From assembly GCA_963976875.1 (NCBI GenBank), contig CAXBML010000001.1, positions 186,001 to 250,000 of the forward strand: a stretch of DNA of 64,000 bases, given 5' to 3'. Shown in pieces: positions 43,269 through 52,069 of this stretch. Positions within the stretch are counted from its first letter, which is position 1. Each line of letters opens with the position of its first letter. A program made the position numbers and the translations under genes. The stretch is from Berkiella_A sp963976875. Lineage in GTDB: Bacteria; Pseudomonadota; Gammaproteobacteria; Berkiellales; Berkiellaceae. The notes below the pieces were generated by a model. It was not told the origin of the DNA and did not search any database. It saw only the letters and a list, made by a program, of their open reading frames with translations.

Positions 43269-43883
43269 TTACAAAGGCACTTTCGCAAAAACGGTTTTTT
43301 TCCAATAGTCTATTTGGGTGGAAAAAGCTTTTCGCGACGGAAGTAACCTTAAATGCTTTAATACATCATGTTGTAAATGTTCTGCCTCTAATTTAGCATC
43401 AATTAAACCTTGACCAAACACTCTCGGGTCGCCCGAGCCTGGGCCAAAGCAGTTTTCTACATCTTGAATTCTATCTGTTAAGCTCATATGCACAGCCTGG
43501 AGCTTCCCTTTATATGCGGATTCTTTATCTAAAGAACAATATAATACTCGGCAAAAATTATTTAAATCAGCTTGGCTGATTTCAGGTAGATAAATAATGT
43601 CTCCACCAGAACAGCCATCAAGTCCTGCGGCGTCAATAAAAAAACATTGAGCGCAAAAACCACAGGCAGTTGCTAAATTATCTAAGGAATTTTTTCGATA
43701 GTTGCCATCAATATTGACGACCTCTTGATACTCTTTGCTAAAGAAACCACAATATCGGCAAGTATAATGATCTTTTTGCAATACTCTTTTTTTGAGCATA
43801 AGAAAGCGTTTACTTTTTTTGCGCGCATTGTAACTACGCCATGTGCCTTTGTGGGCTGTTAAAGTAACTGGTAATAAGTCCAT
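43269..43883 (-). CDS. icmJ: Dot/Icm secretion protein IcmJ (DotN)
   Basis: IcmJ/DotN is a cytoplasmic zinc-binding part of the type IV coupling complex that receives effectors. The 204-residue length is right. The HNH-like cysteine pairs are CRYCGFFSKEY (C42, C45) and ATACGFCAQCFF (C73, C76, with C79). The family C-terminus VFGQGLIDAKLEAEHLQHDVLKHLRLLPSRKAF is clear. It lies between icmC and icmD, whereas the Legionella order is icmC-icmD-icmJ-icmB. Confidence 0.93.
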   Translation of the reverse strand: MDLLPVTLTAHKGTWRSYNARKKSKRFLMLKKRVLQKDHYTCRYCGFFSKEYQEVVNIDGNYRKNSLDNLATACGFCAQCFFIDAAGLDGCSGGDIIYLPEISQADLNNFCRVLYCSLDKESAYKGKLQAVHMSLTDRIQDVENCFGPGSGDPRVFGQGLIDAKLEAEHLQHDVLKHLRLLPSRKAFSTQIDYWKKTVFAKVPL

Positions 43884-43927
43884 AATTTCTTCACTTTACT
43901 CTCAAAAAATTTTTATGCTATAAGGTT

Positions 43928-44470
43928 TTAGGTATACCCAAATGTTGTTGCAAGTACTTGAACAGTATCTACAATGTTAATTAACAATACGCCGCCAATA
44001 ACATGAATGGCACCTTTGCCAATACTGCCCGGCTGTGCACCAGAGTGCCCCATCTTAGACAGTATAATCCATCCCCTTAAAAAAGCGATTAAGCCTATAA
44101 GTTTTACATATTTTACAATAACTTCACTCAATGATTTCCACTGATCGGCACCAGACGTTGGTAGATAAGCTATTAGCTCGTTAGAGTCACCAAGGGTTGA
44201 GTCTGCAAAGATGGTTAACAAGGTGCTGTCCAGAGTGGTAGGAAACCAAATTAACAAGACACCAATAACAATCCATACCAAAGGGCCGGCAAATTCTCCT
44301 CGTTGTGCGGAGCTCATGGATTGGTTGGCAAATACTCTATACATCATTATGCCTTTAACGACCATTCCGACGCCTATTACATAAGATATTGCAACAATCA
44401 TTCTCTGTAAGTTTTCAAATGAAGCAGATAGATTTGTTATTGCCGTAGCTAAATCAAATGATGCACTCAT
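43928..44470 (-). CDS. icmC: Dot/Icm secretion protein IcmC (DotE)
   Basis: This is an integral inner-membrane component of the type IVB secretion system with 180 residues and four hydrophobic segments. It has the family pattern ENLQRMIVAISYVIGVGMVVKGIMMYR, FAGPLVWIVIGVLLIWFPTTLD, KLIGLIAFLRGWIILSKMGHSGAQPGSIGKGAIHVIGGVLLINIVDT. The GAQPGxxGKGxxHxxGG motif is typical of IcmC. It is the first gene of the local icm run, with a TATAAT box 43 bases upstream. Confidence 0.9.
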   Translation of the reverse strand: MSASFDLATAITNLSASFENLQRMIVAISYVIGVGMVVKGIMMYRVFANQSMSSAQRGEFAGPLVWIVIGVLLIWFPTTLDSTLLTIFADSTLGDSNELIAYLPTSGADQWKSLSEVIVKYVKLIGLIAFLRGWIILSKMGHSGAQPGSIGKGAIHVIGGVLLINIVDTVQVLATTFGYT

Positions 44471-44512
44471 AAATTTTTAATCCAAAATTCGCTCATTGAT
44501 GACTATACACCT

Positions 44513-44518
44513 ATTATA
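44513..44518 (-). promoter_or_regulatory. Candidate -10 box of the icmC-J-D run
   Basis: A perfect TATAAT on the minus strand lies 43 bases before the icmC ATG. The hexamer 17 bases upstream (TTTGTA) is a poor -35, which would fit activator-dependent transcription as known for icm genes in Legionella and Coxiella, though no operator was identified. Confidence 0.35.
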
Positions 44519-44655
44519 TCAACTTTACATGTTAGTACAAATTGTATCATGCATTCACCTAACTTCATCCTGAGATATTCGTGTTAGGTCAAAAATAATT
44601 ATAAATTATTTACTTTTTTTGACTAAAACTGTAAATATTAACAATGTATTTAAGG

Positions 44656-45945
44656 TTATTCTCTCTGTTCACTTTCTAACATTAGAGAAGTTTCATCTTC
44701 TGTTAGTTCCACATTTTCAATGCGAATGAAGTGATTGCTAATTTTTTTTGCAGACATATGAACTTGCTCGGCATCTGTATTTGCTTGTTGCAAATGTTTG
44801 GTGAGTTTTTCCATACGGTCTTCAAACCGACCAAAATCTTTAGCGAGCAACTTTAAGTGCTTTTGGATAATGTGGATTTGTTTGCGTGTGGCATCATCCT
44901 TTAATACCGTTTGAGCCGTAGTCAATATAGCCATTAAAGTACTAGGTGAGGCCATCCAGACTTTTTTTTGAAAGGCTAGTTCAACTAACTCAGGATGATG
45001 GGCATGGATTTCAGCAAATATGGCCTCAGCGGGGATAAACATGAGAGCGCCATCAGAGGTTTCCGGAGGATGTATGTATTTCTCGCTGATATCTTGGATA
45101 TGCTTTTTAATGTCTTGTTTGAAGGCGCGTTGTACTTCTATTTTGTTATGAACTTCCTGGGTAATGTCGGTTAGCTTTCGATAATTTTCAAGCGGGAATT
45201 TGGAGTCGATTATAATAGTGCCCGATGGCTGAGGCAAAAATAACGCGCAATCTGCTCTAAGGCCATTCGATAGGCTATATTGAAGTTGGTAGCAGTTTTC
45301 TGGCAAAACATTCTCTATTAATGCTTTAAGTTGAATTTCGCCAAATACGCCACGAGTCCGTTTATCATGTAAGATTTGTTGCAGGCTGACAACATTTTCT
45401 GAAAGATCGGTAATCTTTTTTTGTGCATCATCAATAATGGCTAAGCGTTTTATGATGTTGGTAAATGTTTCATTGGTTTTTTCAAATCCTCGGGTTAAGT
45501 GTGTTTCCATGCTCTTATTGATGTCAATCATATGCCTTTCAGTTGCACTCGTGAGCGTTTGGAATTGGGATTGAAGTTGTTGGGTTGAATGTGACAAAAC
45601 TTCATGTAGTTGCTTGTGTTGTTGGGCATAGTTGTCGGCCATGGCGCGCTGCAATGTATGAGTGCTGGATTCTTGTTGCGCTTGTAGGCTATGCATAAGA
45701 TTTTGTATTGCGGTACTTTGCAAATTTTGACTTTTTATATTGGTATCGAATAGTTGTTGTATATGATTATTATACTGTTCTTTAACTTGAGCCATTTCTG
45801 ATTGTAGTTTAGATTCAATTTGTTGCAGGTTATTGGAGAAGCTGGGCTCCATAATATTGGGCAGGTGCTTTAATTTGAGCAAAAGCCATATTGTGAGACT
45901 TATATTAAGAATTGCGCCAATAGTGAGAATGAGGTTGATATCCAT
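44656..45945 (-). CDS. rmuC: DNA recombination protein RmuC
   Basis: RmuC limits recombination at inverted repeats and has a predicted nuclease-like core. The 429-residue protein has an N-terminal membrane helix (about residues 3-22), a long coiled coil (about 40-200), and the RmuC core: RGVFGEIQLKALIENVLPENCY, RADCALFLPQPSGTIIIDSKFPLENY, ALMFIPAEAIFAEIHAHHPELVELAF and WMASPSTLMAILTTAQTVLKD. It is convergent with nothing and stands as a single gene between icmC and rpoS. Confidence 0.95.
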   Translation of the reverse strand: MDINLILTIGAILNISLTIWLLLKLKHLPNIMEPSFSNNLQQIESKLQSEMAQVKEQYNNHIQQLFDTNIKSQNLQSTAIQNLMHSLQAQQESSTHTLQRAMADNYAQQHKQLHEVLSHSTQQLQSQFQTLTSATERHMIDINKSMETHLTRGFEKTNETFTNIIKRLAIIDDAQKKITDLSENVVSLQQILHDKRTRGVFGEIQLKALIENVLPENCYQLQYSLSNGLRADCALFLPQPSGTIIIDSKFPLENYRKLTDITQEVHNKIEVQRAFKQDIKKHIQDISEKYIHPPETSDGALMFIPAEAIFAEIHAHHPELVELAFQKKVWMASPSTLMAILTTAQTVLKDDATRKQIHIIQKHLKLLAKDFGRFEDRMEKLTKHLQQANTDAEQVHMSAKKISNHFIRIENVELTEDETSLMLESEQRE

Positions 45946-46026
45946 TTTTATTTTTCTTAACTTAGGAGGTGATAGCGGTTACACATATTAGAGCAAATTC
46001 TACCACCAGAGAAAGAAAATATGAAG

Positions 46027-46986
46027 CTACTGTGAAAGTAGGTTAACTTTTGTTTCACCTTCAGACTCTATAAGCTTTTTGAGTTGCTTGAGGGCTTCTG
46101 CTTGTATTTGGCGGACGCGTTCACGAGTCACACCTACTTCAAACCCAGTTTGATCTAGGGTTTTGGGTTCCGTGCCCAGTAGCCCAAAACGACAAATGAG
46201 TACATTTTTATGCTTAGGCGAAAGTTTATCTAACCATTGGGTAATATGCTCTGAAATATTAAGCGCAGAGTAAATGTAGCTTGGATCGTCTGTGCGTTTG
46301 GCTTGAACATTACTCAATGCGGTGTTTTCTGCACCATCTATTCCAGAGGTATCAATAGACAATGTTTTTTCACTTAAGGTTAATACGTGTTCAATTGCTT
46401 TTTGAGTTTGTGAACTTGCCTCTGCCAACTCTTGTATGTTGGGTTCATGATCAAGTGTTCTACTTAAGTCCCGTCTTAATCGATAAAAAGAATTCATTTT
46501 CTTAACAACATGCACAGGGATTCGAACGGTTCTGGATTGGTTCATAATGGCTCGTTCAATATTTTGCTGTATCCACCATGCACTATAGGTGCTGAACCTA
46601 AATCCTTTTTCAGGGTCAAATTTTTCTACAGCGTGCATTAATCCCAGGTTACCTTCTTCGATCAAATCAAGTAAATGCAAATCACTGCGTAAGTAGCGTC
46701 TTGCAATTTTCACCACAAGCCTTAGGTTTGATTCAATCATTTTGTGCCTAGCAAACTCATGTCCTTGCTTGGCTTGCCTTGCGTAGTATAACTCTTCTTC
46801 TTTTGTTAACAATGGAAATCGACGGATATCTTTCAGGTACTGATCGACGATATTAGTTGATTTAACATCTTCATCATTAGCGGAACAGGGTGCAGCCCTT
46901 TCTTTTTTAGCATTAGAACGAGCTCTAAAATCTTTTTGCTCGTGGCAGTTTTCGGACTGGGCATAAGTATTCCACTTATTATACAT
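46027..46986 (-). CDS. rpoS: RNA polymerase sigma factor RpoS
   Basis: This is the stationary-phase/stress sigma factor of the sigma-70 family. The ATG at 46986 (MYNKWNTYAQSEN) is chosen because AAGGTG lies 7 bases upstream; the TTG at 47010 has no such site. The 319 residues include region 1.2 (VDQYLKDIRRFPLLTKEEE), region 2 (MIESNLRLVVKIARRY, DLIEEGNLGLMHAVEKFDPEKGFRFSTYSAWWIQQNIERAI), region 3 and region 4 (TLDQTGFEVGVTRERVRQIQ). The usual neighbour nlpD is missing; the IS-like element lies upstream. In Legionellales RpoS governs the transmissive phase together with LetAS and ppGpp. Confidence 0.92.
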   Translation of the reverse strand: MYNKWNTYAQSENCHEQKDFRARSNAKKERAAPCSANDEDVKSTNIVDQYLKDIRRFPLLTKEEELYYARQAKQGHEFARHKMIESNLRLVVKIARRYLRSDLHLLDLIEEGNLGLMHAVEKFDPEKGFRFSTYSAWWIQQNIERAIMNQSRTVRIPVHVVKKMNSFYRLRRDLSRTLDHEPNIQELAEASSQTQKAIEHVLTLSEKTLSIDTSGIDGAENTALSNVQAKRTDDPSYIYSALNISEHITQWLDKLSPKHKNVLICRFGLLGTEPKTLDQTGFEVGVTRERVRQIQAEALKQLKKLIESEGETKVNLLSQ

Positions 46987-47194
46987 GTTACGGCACCTTA
47001 GAAATAACAATTGATTTTAAAAAACACAGAGAACTGCTATTAATATCAGCTTTACTTTGTTTTTCTTTAGTTTTTTGGAATGCTACTGCATTCAAGTTTT
47101 GTATCGGTGCACACGCAATAAAACTTTATTATTTATTGTCTATGGGTTTTTGATTTGAGAATATATTTATAGAATTAAATTGATAGCGTTATTA

Positions 47195-47709
47195 GGGCCT
47201 GTTGACAATTCGCTGCGCAACGCCTACGTGCCGTGGCTTGTCCACGGCATCCAGGCATTTAAATTTCTAAATCAGCGCTTTTAGCTGTAATGTGGTTACC
47301 AATATAAAAAGTCTCAGATATAATAAGATAAATTACTTCAAGGAAGTGTCATGAAGTCATACTATGTTTATATTTTAGCGAGCCAGAGAAACGGGACACT
47401 TTACGTGGGTTCTATAAGCGATCTTACAAGAAGAGTTTGGGCACATAAAAATAAGGTGATTCGTGGGTTTACTGAAAAATACAATGTAAATCAGCTTGTA
47501 TATTATGAGGTTCATGAAATGTATGTTGAGGCTGCAAGGCGCGAAAAACGCTTTAAAAATTGATGTAGAAAATGGAAGTTGAACTTAATAGAAGAGTTTA
47601 ATCCCACTTGGCGTGACCTATACCAAGAAATCTGCTCTTAATAGCTGGATGCCGTGGACAAGCCACGGCACGTAGACGTTGTGCGGTGCAACGAATTGTC
47701 AACAGACCC
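47195..47709 (+). mobile_element. Palindrome-ended IS-like element, copy 2 (GIY-YIG inside)
   Basis: This 515-bp element has left end GGGCCTGTTGACAATTCG and right end with the same sequence inverted (one or two mismatches), flanked by TA on both sides. Inverted repeats extend about 65 bp and contain the same REP-like hairpin as copy 1 (38212-38614). The interior holds one gene, a GIY-YIG nuclease with an in-frame stop. The left 100 bp are homologous between copies (TTTAAwTTTCTAAATyAGCG). The element may be mobilised in trans or by the nuclease; no transposase is present. Confidence 0.8.
47351..47641 (+). pseudogene. GIY-YIG nuclease gene interrupted by a TGA
   Basis: The first 70 codons encode MKSYYVYILASQRNGTLYVG (GIY motif YVYIL, YIG motif LYVG), then DLTRRVWAHKN and REKRFKN. 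A TGA at 47561-47563 ends this ORF. The same frame then continues CRKWKLNLIEEFNPTWRDLYQEICS to a TAA at 47639-47641, the normal C-terminus of small YhbQ-like GIY-YIG proteins, where a Trp (TGG) usually stands at the stop position. One G-to-A change explains the break. The product may still be made as a 70-residue truncated form. Confidence 0.85.
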
Positions 47710-47818
47710 TAGGTGTTTTGAGGACATCCCTGGTAAGTATTACAACTAAAGTTATCAGAGCTATACGGACGCTCCTGTATAAGTTCCTCTAATAAGTTTT
47801 TCAACTTGAAATTCAGGT

Positions 47819-48931
47819 ATGACTCTAAGCTTGCTTCATTCGCTGGGGAATGTAAGTATATTGAAGATATTGTCTCTGATAGGGAATTTTATTTTGAATC
47901 AACTTATTTTGAAGTACAACGTACTATTGCTGACACTGGCGGTACTGTTTAGCCCATGGGTTGTAGGCAAGGAATCTACTGGAGACACGCTTAAAATAAT
48001 CAAAGAAAGAGGGCATCTTATTTGTGGCGTATCTCAAGGCTTGCCTGGCTTCTCCAATACGGATGATCAGGGGCAATGGCAGGGCTTGGATGTGGATTTT
48101 TGTCGCGGTGTGGCAGCGGCTGTTTTTGCAGATAAAAACAAAGTTAAATTTATACCATTATCAGCAAAAGAGCGTTTTACGGCATTGCAATCGGGTGAGA
48201 TTGATATATTAGCTAGAAACACAACCTGGACATTTATTCGGGATGCAACACTAGGGTTAGATTTTATTGGTGTTTTTTATTATGATGGCCAAGGTTTTAT
48301 GGTCAAGAAAGATTTAGGTGTTAAAAGTGTCAATGAGCTCGGTGGTGCTATTATTTGCACAAATGCCGGGACAACAACAGAGCTTAATATTGCGGATTAT
48401 TTTCAAACCCACGGGTTAAAATATCAAATCGTGACTTTTGAAAAAAGTGATGAGACAGTAACAGCCTATGAAGCAGGGCGCTGCGATGTGTTTTCCACTG
48501 ACAAGTCCGGTCTTTACTCATATGGTTTACAGCTGAAGAATAAAAAAGATCATGTGATCTTACCAGAAATTATTTCTAAAGAGCCATTAGGCCCCGTGGT
48601 GCGTCAAGGGGACGATCAATGGGCGAATATTGTTCGATGGACTCTATTCTCATTGATAAATGCGGAAGAATTGAAACTGACCCAAGCCAATATTAAAGAA
48701 AAGTTAAATAGTCAAAATCCTAATATTCAACGCTTTGTTGGCTCTCAAGGTGCTTTTGGGCAGAAGATTGGTCTATCTAATGACTGGGCTTACCAAATTA
48801 TTCTTCAAGTTGGGAATTATAATGATATTTTTGATCGTAATTTAGGGACACAGACACCTCTTAAAGTTGAGCGGGGAATGAACCGTCTTTGGACTGAGGG
48901 TGGGATATTATATGCGCCACCACTTAGATAA
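47819..48931 (+). CDS. aapJ: Amino-acid ABC transporter substrate-binding protein (AapJ-like)
   Basis: This is the periplasmic receptor of a general L-amino-acid importer. The SBP_bac_3 domain starts at TLKIIKERGHLICGVSQGLPGFSNTDDQGQWQGLDVDFCRGVAAAVFAD and shows the AapJ/BztA features RWTLF, NNPNIQR-like SQNPNIQRFVGSQG, and the C-terminal YNDIFDRNLGTQTPLKVERGMNRLW. A hydrophobic signal peptide (VLLLTLAVLFSPWVVG) lies about residues 35-50. The annotated ATG gives a long N-terminus; the true start may be one of the TTG codons near 47896-47911. It leads an operon of four genes. Confidence 0.92.
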   Translation: MTLSLLHSLGNVSILKILSLIGNFILNQLILKYNVLLLTLAVLFSPWVVGKESTGDTLKIIKERGHLICGVSQGLPGFSNTDDQGQWQGLDVDFCRGVAAAVFADKNKVKFIPLSAKERFTALQSGEIDILARNTTWTFIRDATLGLDFIGVFYYDGQGFMVKKDLGVKSVNELGGAIICTNAGTTTELNIADYFQTHGLKYQIVTFEKSDETVTAYEAGRCDVFSTDKSGLYSYGLQLKNKKDHVILPEIISKEPLGPVVRQGDDQWANIVRWTLFSLINAEELKLTQANIKEKLNSQNPNIQRFVGSQGAFGQKIGLSNDWAYQIILQVGNYNDIFDRNLGTQTPLKVERGMNRLWTEGGILYAPPLR

Positions 48932-48994
48932 TATTATTTTCACTTCTCAATATCATCCATACTCTATTTCCTTCCAGTGGGGGGAATGTATCCT

Positions 48995-50149
48995 ATGATA
49001 AAAAAAGAACCTTTCTGGGACAATGAAAACTTTAGGCTGCAGTTAGCGCAATGTGTTGTGTTTATCTGTGTGGCATATTTGTTTTACAGCTTGTACAGCA
49101 ATTTACAACATAATCTTAATTCCCGTGGCATTACTTCTGGCTTTGAATTTTTAAATGATACTGCTGGTTTTAATATTATAATGCATTTAATTGACTATAA
49201 TGAGCGGTCTACTTATTTGCGTACATTTTTGGTTGGTTTGTTAAACACACTGCTTGTATCCAGCATTGGCATTGTGATCGCCACTATACTGGGGGTGATT
49301 ATAGGGGTTGCTCGCGTGTCTCATAATTGGCTATGGTCCAAGTTAGCTCTAGTGTACGTAGAAGCTTTGAGAAATATCCCGTTATTGCTTCAAATATTTT
49401 TTTGGTATTTTGTTGTGCTGCGAGCGGCACCGCATCCTAAGCAAGCAGTCAACTTTGGCGATGTTATCTATATCACGAATAGAGGTATTTATCTTCCGAA
49501 GCCTGAAGCCCTGGCTATCTTTGCTTTAGTTATTTTTGTTTTTTTAACCTATTGGGTTCTTAGTTTTATCGCAAAACAATTACTAAAAAGACATTCACCC
49601 GAGTCCATTGGTATTCGTCGAATATATCATTGCCAGCAATTTTTATTGGGATTATGTGGTGTGGGTATGATTGGGATATTGTGGCAAACAAATTGGAACA
49701 TACCTGAGCTTCGAGGCTTTAACTTTCAAGGTGGTTTTGTTCTTATACCAGAGTTTTTAGCTTTGTTGTTTGCTTTGAGTCTATATACTGCTGCGTTTAT
49801 TGCCGAAATTGTTCGTTCTGGTATTTTGGCTATTCCTAAAGGACAGTGGGAAGCTGCAAAAGCGTTAGGCTTAAATGCCAGGCAAGTTATGAAATTAGTG
49901 ATTTTACCCCAGGCAACTAAAGTTATTCTACCACCCTTAACAAACCAATATTTGAACTTGTCTAAAAACTCATCTTTGGCAGCGGCAGTGGCCTACCCAG
50001 ATTTAATCTCAGTATTTGCGGGTACGGTTTTAAATCAAACCGGGCAGGCGATAGAAATTATTGGCATGACAATGGCGGTCTATTTAACGATAAGTTTAAG
50101 TATTTCTTTTGTTATGTTTTTATATGAAAAGAAAACCAATTGGGGATGA
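48995..50149 (+). CDS. aapQ: Amino-acid ABC transporter permease (AapQ-like)
   Basis: This inner-membrane permease of the general amino-acid importer spans the membrane about eight times. The ATG at 48995 follows a GGGGGG Shine-Dalgarno by 9 bases. Signatures: an N-terminal FLVGLLNTLLVSSIGIVIATILGVIIGVAR, then LVYVEALRNIPLLLQIFFWY, and the EAA-loop EIVRSGILAIPKGQWEAAKALGLNARQVMKLVILPQA. The long insertion between helices is typical of AapQ/BztB. It is 6 bases upstream of aapM. Confidence 0.93.
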   Translation: MIKKEPFWDNENFRLQLAQCVVFICVAYLFYSLYSNLQHNLNSRGITSGFEFLNDTAGFNIIMHLIDYNERSTYLRTFLVGLLNTLLVSSIGIVIATILGVIIGVARVSHNWLWSKLALVYVEALRNIPLLLQIFFWYFVVLRAAPHPKQAVNFGDVIYITNRGIYLPKPEALAIFALVIFVFLTYWVLSFIAKQLLKRHSPESIGIRRIYHCQQFLLGLCGVGMIGILWQTNWNIPELRGFNFQGGFVLIPEFLALLFALSLYTAAFIAEIVRSGILAIPKGQWEAAKALGLNARQVMKLVILPQATKVILPPLTNQYLNLSKNSSLAAAVAYPDLISVFAGTVLNQTGQAIEIIGMTMAVYLTISLSISFVMFLYEKKTNWG

Positions 50150-50155
50150 TCTGAC

Positions 50156-51208
50156 TTGAAAGACAAAAGCCGACAAATTTATTGGTGGTGTAAAGAAAAT
50201 TTATTTGCAACCTATTTTCAAGGCCTCTTGTCTATTCTTGGCATATATCTGATTGCTTGGTTAGTATGGCAATTTTTGATTTGGGGCATTTTTGACGCGA
50301 CTTTTGTGGGCAAAGATATCAGCAGTTGCGAACGGCCAGGTGCTTGCTGGGCGATGGTGACAGCTCGCTGGGAGCAATTTATATACGGTTTTTATCCTGA
50401 AGGATCCCGCTGGCGAGTTAACCTGTCATGTATTTTATTTTTTGTTACGTTTCTAATTATTGCTTTTTCTAAGATAAGTACCAAATTAAAATTTGTTGTG
50501 TTGATTGTTAATTTATTCGTAATCACTAGTTTGTTAATGGGGGGGTACTGGGGATTAGACGTTGTAAAAACCGAAGAATGGGGCGGTTTGTTTTTAACTT
50601 TGGTTTTAGCGTTTGGTGGTATTATAGCCGCGTTCCCAATTGCACTACTTCTTGCATTAGGACGTCAGTCTGAGTTAAAAATTATCAAAACATTATGTGT
50701 GGTTTTTATTGAGACAGTACGTGGCGTACCCTTAATTTCAGTTTTATTTATGGCCTCATTTATGTTGCCATTATTCTTGCCCGAGGGCATTAACTTCGAC
50801 AAGTTACTGAGAGCTATGGTTGGCATTACTTTATTCCAAGCCGCCTATTTGGCCGAAGTCATTCGAGGTGGATTAAATGCTTTGTCTAAGGGACAGTTTG
50901 AAGCTAGTGTTGCAATTGGTTTAAATTATTGGCAAATGATGCGTTTAATCATATTGCCGCAGGCTTTGCGTCTGATGATACCGGGGATTGTGAATACATT
51001 TATTGCATTGTTTAAAGATACAACATTAGTTTTGATTATTGGTTTATTTGATTTTTTAGGTATTGTTCAATCAGCCATCACAGATCCAAAGTGGATTGGC
51101 AGTGCATTAGAAGCATATGTATTTTGTGCGATAGTGTATTGGGTTTTTTGTTATAGTATGTCAGCCTACAGCCAACATCTTGAGAAAAAGTTAAAAGTGA
51201 GTCGATGA
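50156..51208 (+). CDS. aapM: Amino-acid ABC transporter permease (AapM-like)
   Basis: The second permease subunit of the importer has 350 residues and about eight helices. The EAA-loop is EVIRGGLNALSKGQFEASVAIGLNYWQMMRLIILPQALRLMIPGI, preceded by FIETVRGVPLISVLFMASFMLPLFLP. The start codon is a TTG (ttgaaagac) with no clear Shine-Dalgarno, so it is probably coupled to aapQ. The stop overlaps aapP by 4 bases. Confidence 0.92.
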   Translation: MKDKSRQIYWWCKENLFATYFQGLLSILGIYLIAWLVWQFLIWGIFDATFVGKDISSCERPGACWAMVTARWEQFIYGFYPEGSRWRVNLSCILFFVTFLIIAFSKISTKLKFVVLIVNLFVITSLLMGGYWGLDVVKTEEWGGLFLTLVLAFGGIIAAFPIALLLALGRQSELKIIKTLCVVFIETVRGVPLISVLFMASFMLPLFLPEGINFDKLLRAMVGITLFQAAYLAEVIRGGLNALSKGQFEASVAIGLNYWQMMRLIILPQALRLMIPGIVNTFIALFKDTTLVLIIGLFDFLGIVQSAITDPKWIGSALEAYVFCAIVYWVFCYSMSAYSQHLEKKLKVSR

Positions 51209-51963
51209 TGCATTTAGAAGAGGAAGAACAATGGGCGATTGATATTCGTCATTTGCATAAATGGTACCAGGACTTTCACGTGTTAAAAGATATCAACCTG
51301 AAAGTAAAGCGAGGCGGAAAGGTTGTTATTTGTGGACCTTCTGGTTCGGGGAAATCCACTTTGATTCGTTGTATCAATCGCTTGGAAAAGCATCAAAAAG
51401 GTGACATTCATGTATTGGGACTAGAAGTTGCCAATAATGTTAAGGCACTAAGCCAATTACACCAACGTGTCGGTATGGTTTTTCAGCAATTTAACTTATT
51501 CCCTCACTTGACCATTCTTGAAAATATCATGCTAGCGCCTGTGCATGTACAGAAAAAATCACCGCAAGCAGTCAAAGCATTAGCCATGCAATATTTAGAG
51601 CGTGTCAAAATACCAGAGCAAGCAAAAAAATATCCTAGTGAATTATCAGGTGGTCAACAACAAAGGGTGGCGATTGCCCGGTCGCTTTGTATGCAGCCAG
51701 AAATAATGCTTTTTGATGAGCCTACGTCGGCGCTAGATCCTGAAATGATCAAAGAAGTACTTGATGTCATGACTGATTTGGCTGTAGAAGGTATGACTAT
51801 GATCTGTGTGACCCATGAGATGGGGTTTGCCAAAAGTGTCGCGGATGAGATATTGTTTATGGCGGATGGGGAAATCGTTGAGAAAGCCCCGCCAGGGGAG
51901 TTTTTTAATCATCCAAAACATGAGCGTACCAAGTTGTTTTTAAGTCAAATTATAGCGCATTAA
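51205..51963 (+). CDS. aapP: Amino-acid ABC transporter ATPase (AapP-like)
   Basis: The 252-residue ATPase subunit of the importer has Walker A GPSGSGKST (about residues 47-55), Q-loop FQQFNLFPHLT, signature LSGGQQQRVAIARSLCMQPE, Walker B IMLFDEPTSALDPE and the H-loop VTHEM. It overlaps aapM by ATGA and is the last gene of the aapJQMP operon. An imperfect hairpin (about 51985-52010) follows. Confidence 0.95.
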   Translation: MMHLEEEEQWAIDIRHLHKWYQDFHVLKDINLKVKRGGKVVICGPSGSGKSTLIRCINRLEKHQKGDIHVLGLEVANNVKALSQLHQRVGMVFQQFNLFPHLTILENIMLAPVHVQKKSPQAVKALAMQYLERVKIPEQAKKYPSELSGGQQQRVAIARSLCMQPEIMLFDEPTSALDPEMIKEVLDVMTDLAVEGMTMICVTHEMGFAKSVADEILFMADGEIVEKAPPGEFFNHPKHERTKLFLSQIIAH

Positions 51964-52069
51964 GCTTAATACAGAGCAGCTACACTGTTAGTTGGCTAAC
52001 AGCTGTGCTACCATCCGCCCATTTATATACAAAATTAATGATATTTAACTGCAAAATTAGAGAGTCAGC

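Noticed and set aside
47819..47900. Possible separate small gene at the start of the aapJ frame
   Set aside because: It is in frame with aapJ and contains no domain; more likely an over-extended start of the binding protein.
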